From the NCBI GenBank assembly GCA_041861885.1, contig JBGVUE010000001.1:1848001-1912000 (forward strand): DNA of 64,000 nucleotides, written 5' to 3'. Both the position numbers and the translations under genes were made by a program. This document shows positions 29,645 to 38,284 of the stretch, piece after piece. The notes below the pieces were generated by a model that was given only the letters and a program-made list of their open reading frames with translations, searched no databases and was not told the origin of the DNA. Positions within the stretch are counted from its first letter, which is position 1. The number at the start of each line of letters is the position of its first letter. The DNA comes from Haloimpatiens sp. FM7315 (lineage in GTDB: Bacteria; Bacillota; Clostridia; Clostridiales; Clostridiaceae).

Positions 29645-30316
29645 ATGAATAATTACTACAAGCAAAATTTAAATTCCCAAAAATTATATCAAGTTTACGA
29701 AACCAAAATTCCACCTATAAAACAGTATTTAGACGCAGAAATTGATTTTGTAAAAGACAGTCTATCAAATACTCAAAGAGTTTTAGAAATAGGCGCAGGC
29801 TACGGAAGAATCATGAAAGAACTAGCACCTTACTGTGAGTTTATATTGGGGATAGATATATCAAAAGAAAACGTTTTATTTAGCAAGGATTACTTAAAAG
29901 CTACAAAAACGCTAGCATAATTACTATGGATGTTTTTAACATGGCCTTTTCTGAATCTTTTGATATAATTTTATGCCTACAAAACGGCTTATCTTCTATG
30001 AATATTGATTACACAATGATTCAGAATACACTAAAATCATTGAAAGAGGGTGGAAAGGCTTATTTCAGTAGTTACAGTTCAAATTTTTGGAATTTTGTCT
30101 AAAATGGTTTGAAGAACAAGCCTCAAAAGGGCTTTTGGGGAAATCGACTATGAAAAAACAAAAAATGGGATTATTGTCTGTAAAGATGGATTTAAAGCCA
30201 CTACTAATTCCCCTGAGGCTTTAGAAAGAATCGGCAAGGAATCAGGATATCCTTATAAAATACAAGAAATAGATGAATCTAGCCTATTTCTAATACTTGA
30301 AAAAGTCACTAAATAA
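29645..30316 (+). CDS. SAM-dependent methyltransferase (three frameshifts)
   Basis: Class I methyltransferase, 224 residues after correction. SAM motif I is VLEIGAGYGRIMKEL (about 44-58), the acidic residue after beta-2 is ILGIDIS, and later blocks include FDIILCLQNGLSSM and LKEGGKAYFSSYS. Frames break near 29903, 30103 and 30140; one base added at each (the last in a G run) gives a whole number of codons. The start is ATG 29645 behind AGAGAGGATACAGGT. Substrate unknown. It has three breaks in 670 nt, more than its neighbours, so real decay is possible. Confidence 0.72.
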
Positions 30317-30341
30317 TATTAAATACTACTGTATATATAAG

Positions 30342-30378
30342 AAGCTTAAGCATTAATATATGCCAAAGCTCCTTTTTT
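30342..30378 (+). terminator. Terminator after methyltransferase gene
   Basis: AGCTTAAGCAT pairs with TATGCCAAAGCT (one internal mismatch and a wobble pair), followed by CCTTTTTT on the plus strand. Confidence 0.5.
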
Positions 30379-30433
30379 AAATTTCTATTATGCTGTACTT
30401 TAATTTGCTCTTATACTTTTTTTATAAGTTTAT

Positions 30434-30567
30434 TTAATATTTGCATCCTCCTTTACAGTTTGAGCAGTTACCGCTGCAACAATTTCCACTTTTTTATCCT
30501 TATAAACTTTATATCCTGCAAAAGCAAAAGCTAATAATACCAATGTACCTATTAAAAATGTTCCCAT
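30434..30567 (-). CDS. FeoB-associated Cys-rich membrane protein (one frameshift)
   Basis: Small protein of the FeoB-associated Cys-rich family. One membrane helix (MGTFLIGTLVLLAFAFAGY) is followed by a basic stretch and, after one base is added in the A6 run, a Cys-rich tail (CCSGNCSNCKGGC). Corrected length is 44 residues. In the uncorrected frame the tail is lost and the gene would end at the same place with no cysteines. It lies 13 nt downstream of feoB. Probable partner in ferrous iron transport. It is too short to appear in routine gene lists. Confidence 0.8.
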
Positions 30568-30580
30568 ATTATCACTCCTT

Positions 30581-32730
30581 CTATGCACTTACATTTCCAA
30601 ATTCATTAACTTGATTTTCATCTAAATTTTTTCTATAAGGTCTAACTATTAAATATATAAATCCTAAAAATAAGATAATAGCTAAAACTGTTGCAATACT
30701 AAAGCCATTTCCAGCTATAACTAAACCAAATTGATAAACTACAAAAGATGATACATAAGCTAATCCTGTTTGATAAAGTACTGCAAACCAAGTCCATTTA
30801 GCAGTGCCCATCTCTCTTCTTATGGCACCGATTGCTGCAAAACATGGTGCACATAATAAATTAAATATCAAGAAAGAATATGCTGATAATTGTGTAAAAG
30901 CTATTCTTAAATTACTCCAAATCTCAGCTCCATTTTCAGCAACTTCTGGTCTACCATATAAAATTCCAAAAGTTGAAACAACATTCTCTTTTGCAATTAA
31001 GCCTGAAATTGTTGCAACTGTCGCCTTCCAATCGCCCCAACCTAAAGGCTTAAATATAGGTGCTATAAAGCTTCCTAAGGAAGATAATATAGAATCTGGA
31101 GTTTCTACCATATTTAGCCACCAATCAAAGCTTCCTAAGAACCAAATAAGACCAGAAGCAAGGAAAATTACAGTTCCAGCTTTTCTTATAAATGATTTTC
31201 CTCTGTCCCACATATGAATAAGCACACCTTTTATACTTGGAATGTGGTATTTAGGGAGTTCCATAACAAAGGGAGCTGGATCTCCTGCAAAGCCTTTTGA
31301 TTTTTTCAAAATAATACCTGAACATATAATAGCGGCTATACCAATAAAATAAGCTGAAGGTGCAACTAAAACAGACCCTTTAAATAATGCTCCTGCAATT
31401 AATGCTATTATTGGAAGTTTAGCAGAACAAGGAACAAAAGTTGTTGTAATAATTGTCATTTTTCTATCAGATTCATTTTCTATGGTTCTTGATGCCATAA
31501 TGCCAGGCACACCACATCCAGTTCCAATAAGCATAGGTATAAAAGATTTTCCTGAAAGTCCAAATCTTCTAAATATCCTATCCATGATAAATGCTATACG
31601 GGACATATAACCACAATCTTCCAAAATAGAAAGGCACAAGAATAAAACTAACATTTGAGGTAAGAAACCAAGTACTGCTCCAACTCCTCCTATAATTCCA
31701 TCATTTATTAAAGCTTTTAACCACTCTTGTGTACCTAAACTTGTTAAAAATCCATTTACTGCAGGTGGAATAATATCACCGAATAATACATCATTTACCC
31801 AATCAGTCCCTTTTGTTCCAATGGTCGAAATAGACAAATAATAAACTAGAAACATTACTGATGCAAAAATTGGAAGGCCTAAAATTCTATTTGTAACAAC
31901 TTTATCAATTCTATCTGAAGTTGTTAAACTTGATTTATTTTTCTTAACTATACATTTATCTATAATTTTACTTATGTAATTGTATCTCTCATGGGTTATA
32001 ATACTCTCTCCATCATCATCTACTTTATCTTCATATTTTTTAACAATGTCTTTAATATTATCTTCCGATCTTTTCAAAATGTTTATTTTCTCTATGGCTT
32101 TTTCATCATTTTCAAATAACTTCACAGCATACCAACGTAAATACTCTTTCGTCACTTGGTTTTGAATTTCATTCTCAATGCAATGCAATACTTCTTCCAA
32201 GTCTTTTGCAAAAGCATGCTTTATCTCAGGTTTAACCTTAGATTCACCTATTTCAATTGCCTTATGAACTAACTCTTTACATCCTTCACCTTTTAAAGCT
32301 GAAGTTTCCATTACAACACAACCAAGATATTTTGATAAATTTTCTTTATCAACTATGTCTCCATTTTTTTTAAGGATATCTACCATATTTAAGGCTATAA
32401 TAACTGGAATCCCAAGTTCGATTACTTGAGTTGACAAATACAAATTTCTCTCAATATTTGTACTATCCACTATATCAATAATTACATCTGGTTTTTCTTC
32501 AATAAGATAATTTCTAGTAATTACTTCTTCTAGAGTATATGGCGAAAGGGAATATATCCCCGGTAAATCTATTATCTTAATATTTTTATCCCCTTTAAAT
32601 TTTCCTTCTTTTTTTCTACTGTTACCCCAGGCCAGTTTCCCACATACTGTGAACTACCAGTTAAAAAGTTAAACATAGTTGTCTTTCCACAATTGGGATT
32701 TCCAACAAGAGCAATTCTTAAATTCTCCAT
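30581..32730 (-). CDS. feoB: Ferrous iron transporter FeoB (one frameshift)
   Basis: GTPase-coupled Fe2+ permease of the inner membrane, 716 residues after correction. The N-terminal G domain has G1 GNPNCGKTT (about 10-18), G3 [10 protein letters not shown] and G4 NMVD. Then come a helical regulatory domain and two Gate blocks with paired-Cys-type motifs ([34 protein letters not shown]). The frame breaks in the T7 run at 32609-32615, in the G domain; one A restores [13 protein letters not shown]. The start is ATG 32730 behind GGAGGCAG. It belongs to the operon feoA-feoA-feoB-Cys-rich protein with a Fur box at the promoter. Confidence 0.95.
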
Positions 32731-32754
32731 TAATCTGCCTCCTATATGATATTA

Positions 32755-32976
32755 TTATTTTACTTCAATCATCTGCGCATCTTTTTTACGAATAGTTAAT
32801 TCATAATTTCTAATATTAACTTCAATTGGATCTCCTAAAGGCGCAAGTTTACGAACAAATATTTCAATTCCTCTAGTTATTCCCATATCCATAATTCTTC
32901 TTTTAACTGCCCCTTCTCCATGAAGTTTCACAACAGTAGACTTTTCACCACATTTTAGATCTTTTAATGTTTTCAT
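32755..32976 (-). CDS. feoA: Ferrous iron transport protein FeoA
   Basis: 73-residue SH3-fold partner of FeoB, with GAVKRRIMDMGITRG and LAPLGDPIEV typical of the family. The start is ATG 32976 behind AGGAGG. It is the second of two FeoA genes in the operon, 24 nt upstream of feoB. Confidence 0.93.
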   Translation of the reverse strand: MKTLKDLKCGEKSTVVKLHGEGAVKRRIMDMGITRGIEIFVRKLAPLGDPIEVNIRNYELTIRKKDAQMIEVK

Positions 32977-32988
32977 ATAAATTGCCTC

Positions 32989-33197
32989 CTAAATTAGAAT
33001 TCTATTTGCCATGCTTTTATCAATAGCAATCCTGGAATCTTTTATATTTATTATCATATTCCCGGATAATTTTGATACTACAGTTACACTTTCTCCCTCT
33101 ACAAACCCTAATTTGCCTAAAAAATTACGGACATTATCTCTTCCAGTTATTTTTTTATTATGTTTTTCTTACCTTCCTCTGCCATTATTAACGTCAT
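32989..33197 (-). CDS. feoA: Second FeoA-family protein (one frameshift)
   Basis: 69 residues after correction. It has the FeoA pattern: VRNFLGKLGFVEGESVTVV, then a beta-rich half ending IKDSRIAIDKSMANRILI. The frame breaks in the T7 run at 33150-33156; one base restores it and gives exactly 70 codons. The start is ATG 33197 behind AAAGGAGG. It is the first gene of the operon, just downstream of the Fur-type box. Two FeoA genes before FeoB are common in clostridia. Confidence 0.85.
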
Positions 33198-33280
33198 ATT
33201 AGTCCTCCTTTCATTTAATTCCTATGTATTTATAAGGCTATTTATAAAAATATAAAGCTTATTAATTTATTAATTCATTT

Positions 33281-33299
33281 GATACTGATTATTGTTATC
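33281..33299 (-). promoter_or_regulatory. Fur box of the feo operon
   Basis: The minus strand reads GATAACAATAATCAGTATC, matching 16 of 19 positions of the Fur consensus GATAATGATAATCATTATC. It lies 7-25 nt downstream of the -10 box, so a bound iron-loaded repressor would block RNA polymerase. Confidence 0.85.
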
Positions 33300-33305
33300 A
33301 ATTAA

Positions 33306-33334
33306 ATTGTAATACCCATTATTATAATTGTCAA
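33306..33334 (-). promoter_or_regulatory. feo promoter
   Basis: TTGACA (33329-33334), a 17-nt spacer and TACAAT (33306-33311), reading left. The Fur box follows directly. Confidence 0.78.
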
Positions 33335-33412
33335 TATGTATATGTAAAATAATGCTCCATTATATAAATTTACTGTCCTTTACTTTTCATACTGGACATT
33401 TAAGAATAATTT

Positions 33413-33438
33413 AAAAAGCCAGCATTTTCTGCTGGCCA
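33413..33438 (-). terminator. Terminator of flavin reductase gene
   Basis: GCCAGCA and TGCTGGC form a 7-bp GC-rich stem with a 5-nt loop, then TTTTT on the minus strand. It lies 24 nt past the stop. Confidence 0.88.
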
Positions 33439-33459
33439 GATTTTATAGTTTTATATCTA

Positions 33460-33951
33460 TTAAATTAATTCTAATTTTGAAAAATCAATATTACCATTAT
33501 CGTCCACTATTTCTTTATTTGCATGTACATATTCAACCTTACCTACAAACATTTCGTGAGATCCTGTTAGTATAGAATCCACAACCTTACACTCAATGTT
33601 AACTGGACACTCCCCTATTAAAGGTACATTTACTTTTATACCTTCCTCTACTTTAATATTAAGCTTTGCAAATTTATCCTCATCTCTTCCACTATGACTT
33701 CCCATATAATCAAATATATCCTTTTGATCTTCCGTAACAATATTTACTGCAAAAGCGCCAGTCTCTTTTATAATATTATAGGAATATCTAGAAGGAGTAA
33801 TTCCCACCATAATCATAGGGGGATTGTAGCTACAATTACAGCAATATGCTACTGCTAAAGCATTATTTTTACCATTAGCTCCTCTACAAGAAACTAAAAT
33901 ATTAGGCTTTGGCTGTAAACATGACTTCTTATTTCCTTGAACTTTTTCCAT
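33460..33951 (-). CDS. Flavin reductase-like FMN-binding protein
   Basis: 163-residue flavin-reductase-domain protein of the flavoredoxin type (FMN-binding split barrel). It shows PPMIMVGITPSRYSYNIIKE and FAVNIVTEDQ, then the dimer-forming part GRDEDKFAKLNIKVEEG and VPLIGECPVNIECKVVD. Such proteins bind FMN and pass electrons from NADH or ferredoxin to acceptors. I choose ATG 33951 behind AGAGGAGAG; the in-frame start 60 nt upstream has no ribosome site. It is a single-gene unit with promoter 34035-34063 and a strong terminator. Its promoter shares an 18-nt element with the NifX/MinD operon. Confidence 0.85.
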   Translation of the reverse strand: MEKVQGNKKSCLQPKPNILVSCRGANGKNNALAVAYCCNCSYNPPMIMVGITPSRYSYNIIKETGAFAVNIVTEDQKDIFDYMGSHSGRDEDKFAKLNIKVEEGIKVNVPLIGECPVNIECKVVDSILTGSHEMFVGKVEYVHANKEIVDDNGNIDFSKLELI

Positions 33952-34034
33952 AATTATCTCTCCTCTTATTAAAAAGTCTTTACGGTGAACTTTTATAAAA
34001 ATTAAAATCATCTAACTATTCTTAACTGATTTTC

Positions 34035-34071
34035 ATGTTACTATCATTTTAATTTATTGTCAAATGCCAAT
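34035..34071 (-). promoter_or_regulatory. Flavin reductase promoter with shared ATTGGCAT element
   Basis: TTGACA (34058-34063), a 17-nt spacer and TAACAT (34035-34040). The plus-strand 18-mer at 34054-34071 (TTATTGTCAAATGCCAAT) is identical to 29443-29460 at the NifX/MinD promoter and in the same position relative to the -35 box. The downstream repeat of that site is not present here. Confidence 0.6.
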
Positions 34072-34072
34072 T

Positions 34073-34109
34073 AATTAAAGCAAAAGTGTAATATCCTTTT
34101 GCTTTAATT
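34073..34109 (-). terminator. Hairpin downstream of DUF3793 gene
   Basis: AATTAAAGCAAAAG and its exact complement form a 14-bp stem with a 9-nt loop, 22 nt past the DUF3793 stop. The T run is short and broken, so it is a probable but weak terminator. Confidence 0.55.
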
Positions 34110-34131
34110 CAGACTTTTAATAACCTTTCAA

Positions 34132-34736
34132 TTAAGTTATAGAAAATTCAGTGGGCTTATATCCCTTAAGCATACTTTCAATAAAGGAATGCTTAAAAAA
34201 ATCATATTTACTAAAAATAGCTTTAGCTTTTTCTTCATCATGATATACTTTCCAGTAACCTACCATCTTACATTTCCTATTAGGGCAATCCACAAAAGTT
34301 ATAACATCCTCTACTGGATAGCCTAAAAAAATTCCTATTTCGTGTGGGCATGCAATTTCATATCTTTTACTTAAAAGATTAAAGTAGTCATTCATACTCA
34401 TTTCATAGTTATATCCAAATCTTTCTAAAAATAGAATATTTGATTTATTTTTTAAGTTCTTCTATAACATTTTTTTATTGTAAAATAACACAACAGTACT
34501 ATTTTTATTGGTCTTTAGTTCGACAAATAAAACCTTGAGTTTTTCTTTAACTTTGTCTTTGTATCTTTTCCAGATAGAATTTGAATTTCTATTATCTACA
34601 CCAAAAGTAATTAAAGAAGCAGTTTTTGCTTTTTTAAAGTTGGCGCAGCATTACATATTATTATAGATAACAAGTACTCAAAATCCTCATAGCCACTTAT
34701 AATACTATAAAATTTAGTTAACTTTTCCTTGCTCAT
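34132..34736 (-). CDS. DUF3793 family protein (frameshift and in-frame stop)
   Basis: About 200 residues after correction. The C-terminal part has the family block PHEIGIFLGYPVEDVITFV followed by CKMVGYWKVYHD. The N-terminal part begins MSKEKLTKFYSIISGYEDFE. One break lies in the A6 run near 34630-34640 and is repaired by one base. Near 34463 there is either an in-frame TAG or a pair of compensating indels in A runs; the second choice gives VIEELKNKSNILFLE, which looks more protein-like. The family is of unknown function and often sits beside heme or iron genes. Here it is 28 nt after flavodoxin in the same operon. Confidence 0.7.
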
Positions 34737-34764
34737 AAAAAAGTCTCCTCAACAAATATTAAAT

Positions 34765-35192
34765 CTAAAATTTTGCTAAATTTTCTCCATATTCTATGCA
34801 TTCTTCTAACTGAGATTCATCAGGTTCACCATTTATTATAAGCCCCTTGGCTAACAGCTTAGCTCCATATTCTTCCATTCTATCTTTGAAATTTACCATC
34901 CATTCTCCATCTCCCCAGCCATAAGAACCAAAGAGAGCTATTTTCTTCCCTTTTAATAAACTTGAAATTGATTCTATAAAAGGCTCCATTATAGTTTCTT
35001 CAAGTTCTTCTGCCCCCATAGCAGGGCAACCAAGACAAACAATATCCGAGTTTATAACATCATCAATATTTGCTTTCTCAACATTAAGAAGTCTAACCTT
35101 TGTATTTGATGTTTTAGCACCTTCAAATATTTTTATTGCCATAGCTTCAGTATTACCACTGCCACTCCAAAAATTACTGATATATTTTTCAT
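34765..35192 (-). CDS. Flavodoxin (one frameshift)
   Basis: 142-residue flavodoxin, a small FMN electron carrier that replaces ferredoxin when iron is short. The phosphate-binding loop is SGSGNTEAMA (about 10-19) and the isoalloxazine loop region is FGSYGWGDGEW, with DIVCLGCPAMGAEE between them. The frame breaks in the A5 run at 35169-35173, right at the phosphate loop; one base restores the motif. The start is ATG 35192 behind GGAGGAG. It is the second gene after the HD-GYP gene (19-nt gap), under Fur-like boxes, which fits iron-responsive flavodoxin. Confidence 0.9.
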
Positions 35193-35211
35193 AATATCTC
35201 CTCCCAAATAA

Positions 35212-35841
35212 TTAAAAATTATTTATTTTCTTGTTTTGAATAAACTTATTTACGATATTTGCCCTATTTAAAACACATTCAACTATTATAGGGTCAAACA
35301 TCAAAGCTTTATTAACCTCTAATTCTCTTAAACAACTACTTAAATCCATAGCTTTCCTATAAGGTCTATCTGAAGTCATAGCATCTATAGCATCACTTAC
35401 TGCAATGATTCTAGACCCTATAGGTATTGATAATCCAGAAATACCTTCTGGATATCCTTTACCATCCCATCTTTCATGATGATAAAGCACTATTTTACTT
35501 ATGTTTTTAAGTGTTCTTGATTTGCTTAAAATATCAAACCCTATTCTTGGATGCATTTTTATATATTCCAACTCATGTGGATTTAGCCTTCCTTTTTTAT
35601 TTAGAACCTTATCTGGAACTCCTATTTTTCCTATATCATGTAGGTGTGCTGCAATATGTATTTGTTCCAAAGATACCCCTTTAATTCCGAGTTTTTTGGA
35701 AATTTCATAGCTCATATCAGCTACCCTATCAGAATGTCCTTTAGTATAAATATCTTTAGCTTCAAGGGCTGCTACTAAACTTTCTATTACATCATGATAT
35801 AATTTTCTCTCTTTAAATTTAAACAGCAATTTATCAAGCAT
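35212..35841 (-). CDS. HD-GYP domain phosphodiesterase-like protein
   Basis: 209 residues made almost wholly of an HD-GYP domain, which hydrolyses cyclic di-GMP. It has the metal-binding GHSDRV and HLHDIGKIGVPD (about 67-78), then KMHPRIGFDIL, and HHERWDGKGYPEG (about 122-134) carrying the GYP signature. There is no receiver, PAS or membrane domain. The start is ATG 35841 behind AAGGGGAG. It is the first gene of an operon with flavodoxin and DUF3793, and two Fur-like boxes precede it. A large GGDEF protein at 45-47.6 kb could supply the substrate. Confidence 0.9.
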   Translation of the reverse strand: MLDKLLFKFKERKLYHDVIESLVAALEAKDIYTKGHSDRVADMSYEISKKLGIKGVSLEQIHIAAHLHDIGKIGVPDKVLNKKGRLNPHELEYIKMHPRIGFDILSKSRTLKNISKIVLYHHERWDGKGYPEGISGLSIPIGSRIIAVSDAIDAMTSDRPYRKAMDLSSCLRELEVNKALMFDPIIVECVLNRANIVNKFIQNKKINNF

Positions 35842-35913
35842 TTATTCTCCCCTTATTATTTTTTTGATGATTATTTTCTTTAGTTGATAAAAAGTAATCG
35901 CAAAATTATCTAT

Positions 35914-35928
35914 TGATTATCATTATCA
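35914..35928 (-). promoter_or_regulatory. Fur box upstream of the HD-GYP/flavodoxin operon
   Basis: TGATTATCATTATCA on the plus strand fits the 7-1-7 Fur consensus TGATAATNATTATCA with one mismatch. It lies 73 nt upstream of the HD-GYP start codon. Further GATAAT-like repeats lie next to it on the minus strand. Confidence 0.82.
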
Positions 35929-35995
35929 TGTAAGTATTAAAAAAATTTATTAAGCTTTTCAGTCTGGGGAATTAACTATTTCAAAATTTCAATAT

Positions 35996-36010
35996 TAATT
36001 ATCATTATCA
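35996..36010 (-). promoter_or_regulatory. Second Fur-like box
   Basis: TAATTATCATTATCA on the plus strand is a 7-1-7 site with two mismatches, followed by AAATGATAA. It lies 68 nt upstream of the first box and 47 nt past the DUF134 stop. Confidence 0.65.
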
Positions 36011-36056
36011 TCTATAAATGATAACACCACTATATCTTTAAATTGTCTACATAAAA

Positions 36057-36522
36057 TTATAATATTGTTCTATATTTACTCCTTAGGCAAATTATTTTTA
36101 CACCATTTTTTGCAAAGAGAATTTTTTTACCACAAATCACCTTATTAGAACCACAATTTGGACATACATGCTTATCCTGCTCATAGTTAATTTCATATAT
36201 GTTTCCGCATTCAAAACATTTAAATTTACAGTATTTGGTTCTATAGCTTCCCCTCCTATTTTTATTGCATTTCCTTCTGTAAGCGCAATAGCAACTTTTT
36301 TCTGGCACTATCTATAATGTTTTGAAAAGTCTGTCTAGATACTTGCATACTTTCCGCACATTCCTCTTGATTTAACTCCTCTATATCCTTTAGCCTCATA
36401 GCCTCAAGCTCTTCTACCTTCAAAATTACGTCTTTTATTTCACAACTTGGTTTTTCAAAAGGAATAAAATATGTGTTTTTAGGGAAAAAATCTACTTTTC
36501 TAAACTTAGTTGGTCGAACCAT
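36057..36522 (-). CDS. DUF134 DNA-binding protein with zinc-ribbon tail (two frameshifts)
   Basis: 155 residues after correction. The N-terminal DUF134 helix-turn-helix has a RPTKFRKVDFFP start, VEELEAMRLKDIEELNQEE and CAESMQVSRQTFQNIIDSA. An unusual C-terminal zinc ribbon follows: FKCFECGNIYEI, then CPNCGSNKV, and a Lys/Arg-rich end. One base added in the A6 run after DSARKK and one in the G4 run near 36247 give 156 codons. DUF134 proteins are predicted regulators and often sit near NifX-type genes, as here. The start is ATG 36522 behind TTGGAGG. Confidence 0.78.
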
Positions 36523-36748
36523 TTCTATGCCTCCAAAATCTTAAATAATTTATACAAAAGTGTTAATAACTTTTTCTTCATAATGTATTTTAACTCATCT
36601 TCTTAGTAAATTATACTATTTTATCTTTAATATTAAAATGTTTTTATCATTTTAGTATTAAAATACCTTTTAATTTAATTGCATATCATTTTATATTCTT
36701 ACTGCTATATGTGAAAATTAGAGAATCATTGAAAAATTCTAAAGATTC

Positions 36749-36777
36749 TTGACGATTATTGTAAAACTATGTATAAT
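36749..36777 (+). promoter_or_regulatory. Promoter of the amino-acid permease gene
   Basis: TTGACG (36749-36754), a 17-nt spacer and TATAAT (36772-36777). The leader to the start codon is about 120 nt. AGAATCATT and AAAGATTCTT just upstream form an imperfect inverted repeat. The rest of the 36523-36902 gap is AT-rich with no gene. Confidence 0.78.
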
Positions 36778-36902
36778 AATTTTAAATATGTTGCAATATA
36801 ATAGTTGTTTTACATATTAAATAATATGGTCAAAAAATTTAACGTTGTAAAGTTTAGAAGTGTACATCAATAAAAATTTTAACTATTAACAGGAGGAGAA
36901 AT

Positions 36903-38221
36903 ATGTTAGAGAAAAAATATGGGCTTTGGACCACAATTGCCATGGTTATTGGTATAGTAATTGGTTCTGGAGTGTTTTTTAAGGCAGACAATGTACTTGA
37001 GGCTTCAGGTGGAAGTGTAAAAATAGCCTTGCTAGCTTGGTTAACAGGAGCAATTTCCATGATTTTTGGTGCCTTAGTTTTTGCGGAATGTTCCAATAGA
37101 TTTGAAAAATCAAATGGCATAGTAGACTATGCGGAAAGTATTATTTCAGAAAAATTTGCCTATTTAATTGGGTGGTTTAATGCCATAATTTATTACCCTG
37201 CACTAGCAGCAGTATTAGCTTGGGTTGCTGCAAATTATACTTGTATTTTACTAAATAAAAAAGGGGATTTTCTTTGGATATTAGCAATCATTTATATACT
37301 TGGAATATATTTAATTAACTATCTGTCTCCTATTCTTTCAGGTAAGTTTCAGATATTTTCAACAGTAATAAAATTAATTCCATTAATTTTAATTGCTTTT
37401 TTAGGTTTACTTAAAGGTATGACCAGTGGAGTTCTTGTAAATAATTTTTATGAAGTAACTAAAAAACTAGCAACAGGAAATAATTTTGCTGCTGCTGTTT
37501 TAAGCACTGCTTTTGCTTATGAAGGCTGGATTATAGCAACAACAATTAATAGTGAAATTAAAGACTCAAAAAAGACTTTACCAAAAGCCCTTGTACTTGG
37601 TTCTTTATCTGTAGTTATTATATACATTCTATATTTTCTTGGTATAGTTGGTATAATCCCAACTCAAACAATACTTAAACAAGGTGATACTGCAGTTAGC
37701 CTAGCCGCTAGCACTATATTTGGAAATTTTGGTGCATCTCTTCTTACCGCTTTTATCGTAATATCTTGTTTGGGCACCTTAAATGGTCTTATACTTGGCG
37801 GATCAAGAGGTTTTTATTCTCTAGCTATGCGTGGTCAGGGATTAAAGCCTAACTTTTTTCAAAAATACACAAGAAAACCAATATGCCAACAAATTCTGCT
37901 ATGGCAAATTTATTTTTAGTTTTTGTTTTTTTATTGGTTTGGTATATGAATTTTCAAGGATTATTCCCAAATAAATTATTTATTGATATTTCAGAATTAC
38001 CTATAGCTTTAATTTATGGAATATATATTATTATTTACATTAAATATATGTTCGTAATGAAAGATCTTTCCATTACAAAAAGATTTGTAATTCCTTTCCT
38101 TGCATTTATTGGTGCTATAATAGTAGTTTATGGTGGTCTTTCTAAGCCTTCTGTTATAATAGACTTTGGTATATCCATCTTTATATTTCTATCAGGATTA
38201 CTTTTTTATAAAAAGAACTAA
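36903..38221 (+). CDS. APC-family amino acid permease (one frameshift)
   Basis: 439-residue membrane permease of the amino acid-polyamine-organocation family, about 12 helices. The first helix has the substrate-binding motif IGIVIGSGVFFKADNVLEAS, and a later helix has AFAYEGWIIATTINSEI. The LAT/SteT-like subgroup is the best fit, so it may be a serine or neutral amino acid exchanger. The frame breaks near 37880; one A restores TRKTNMPTNSAMANLF. The start is ATG 36903 behind AGGAGGAG. It is a single-gene unit with its own promoter and a 20-bp terminator. Confidence 0.88.
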
Positions 38222-38266
38222 AATAACTAGGATGTATTGTATCAAACAATACATCCTAGTTATTTT
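38221..38266. terminator. Bidirectional terminator
   Basis: A 20-bp perfect inverted repeat (AAATAACTAGGATGTATTGT and its complement) with a 5-nt loop. It serves the permease gene and the convergent transporter. Confidence 0.9.
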
Positions 38267-38284
38267 ATCATAGTTAATTACAAC

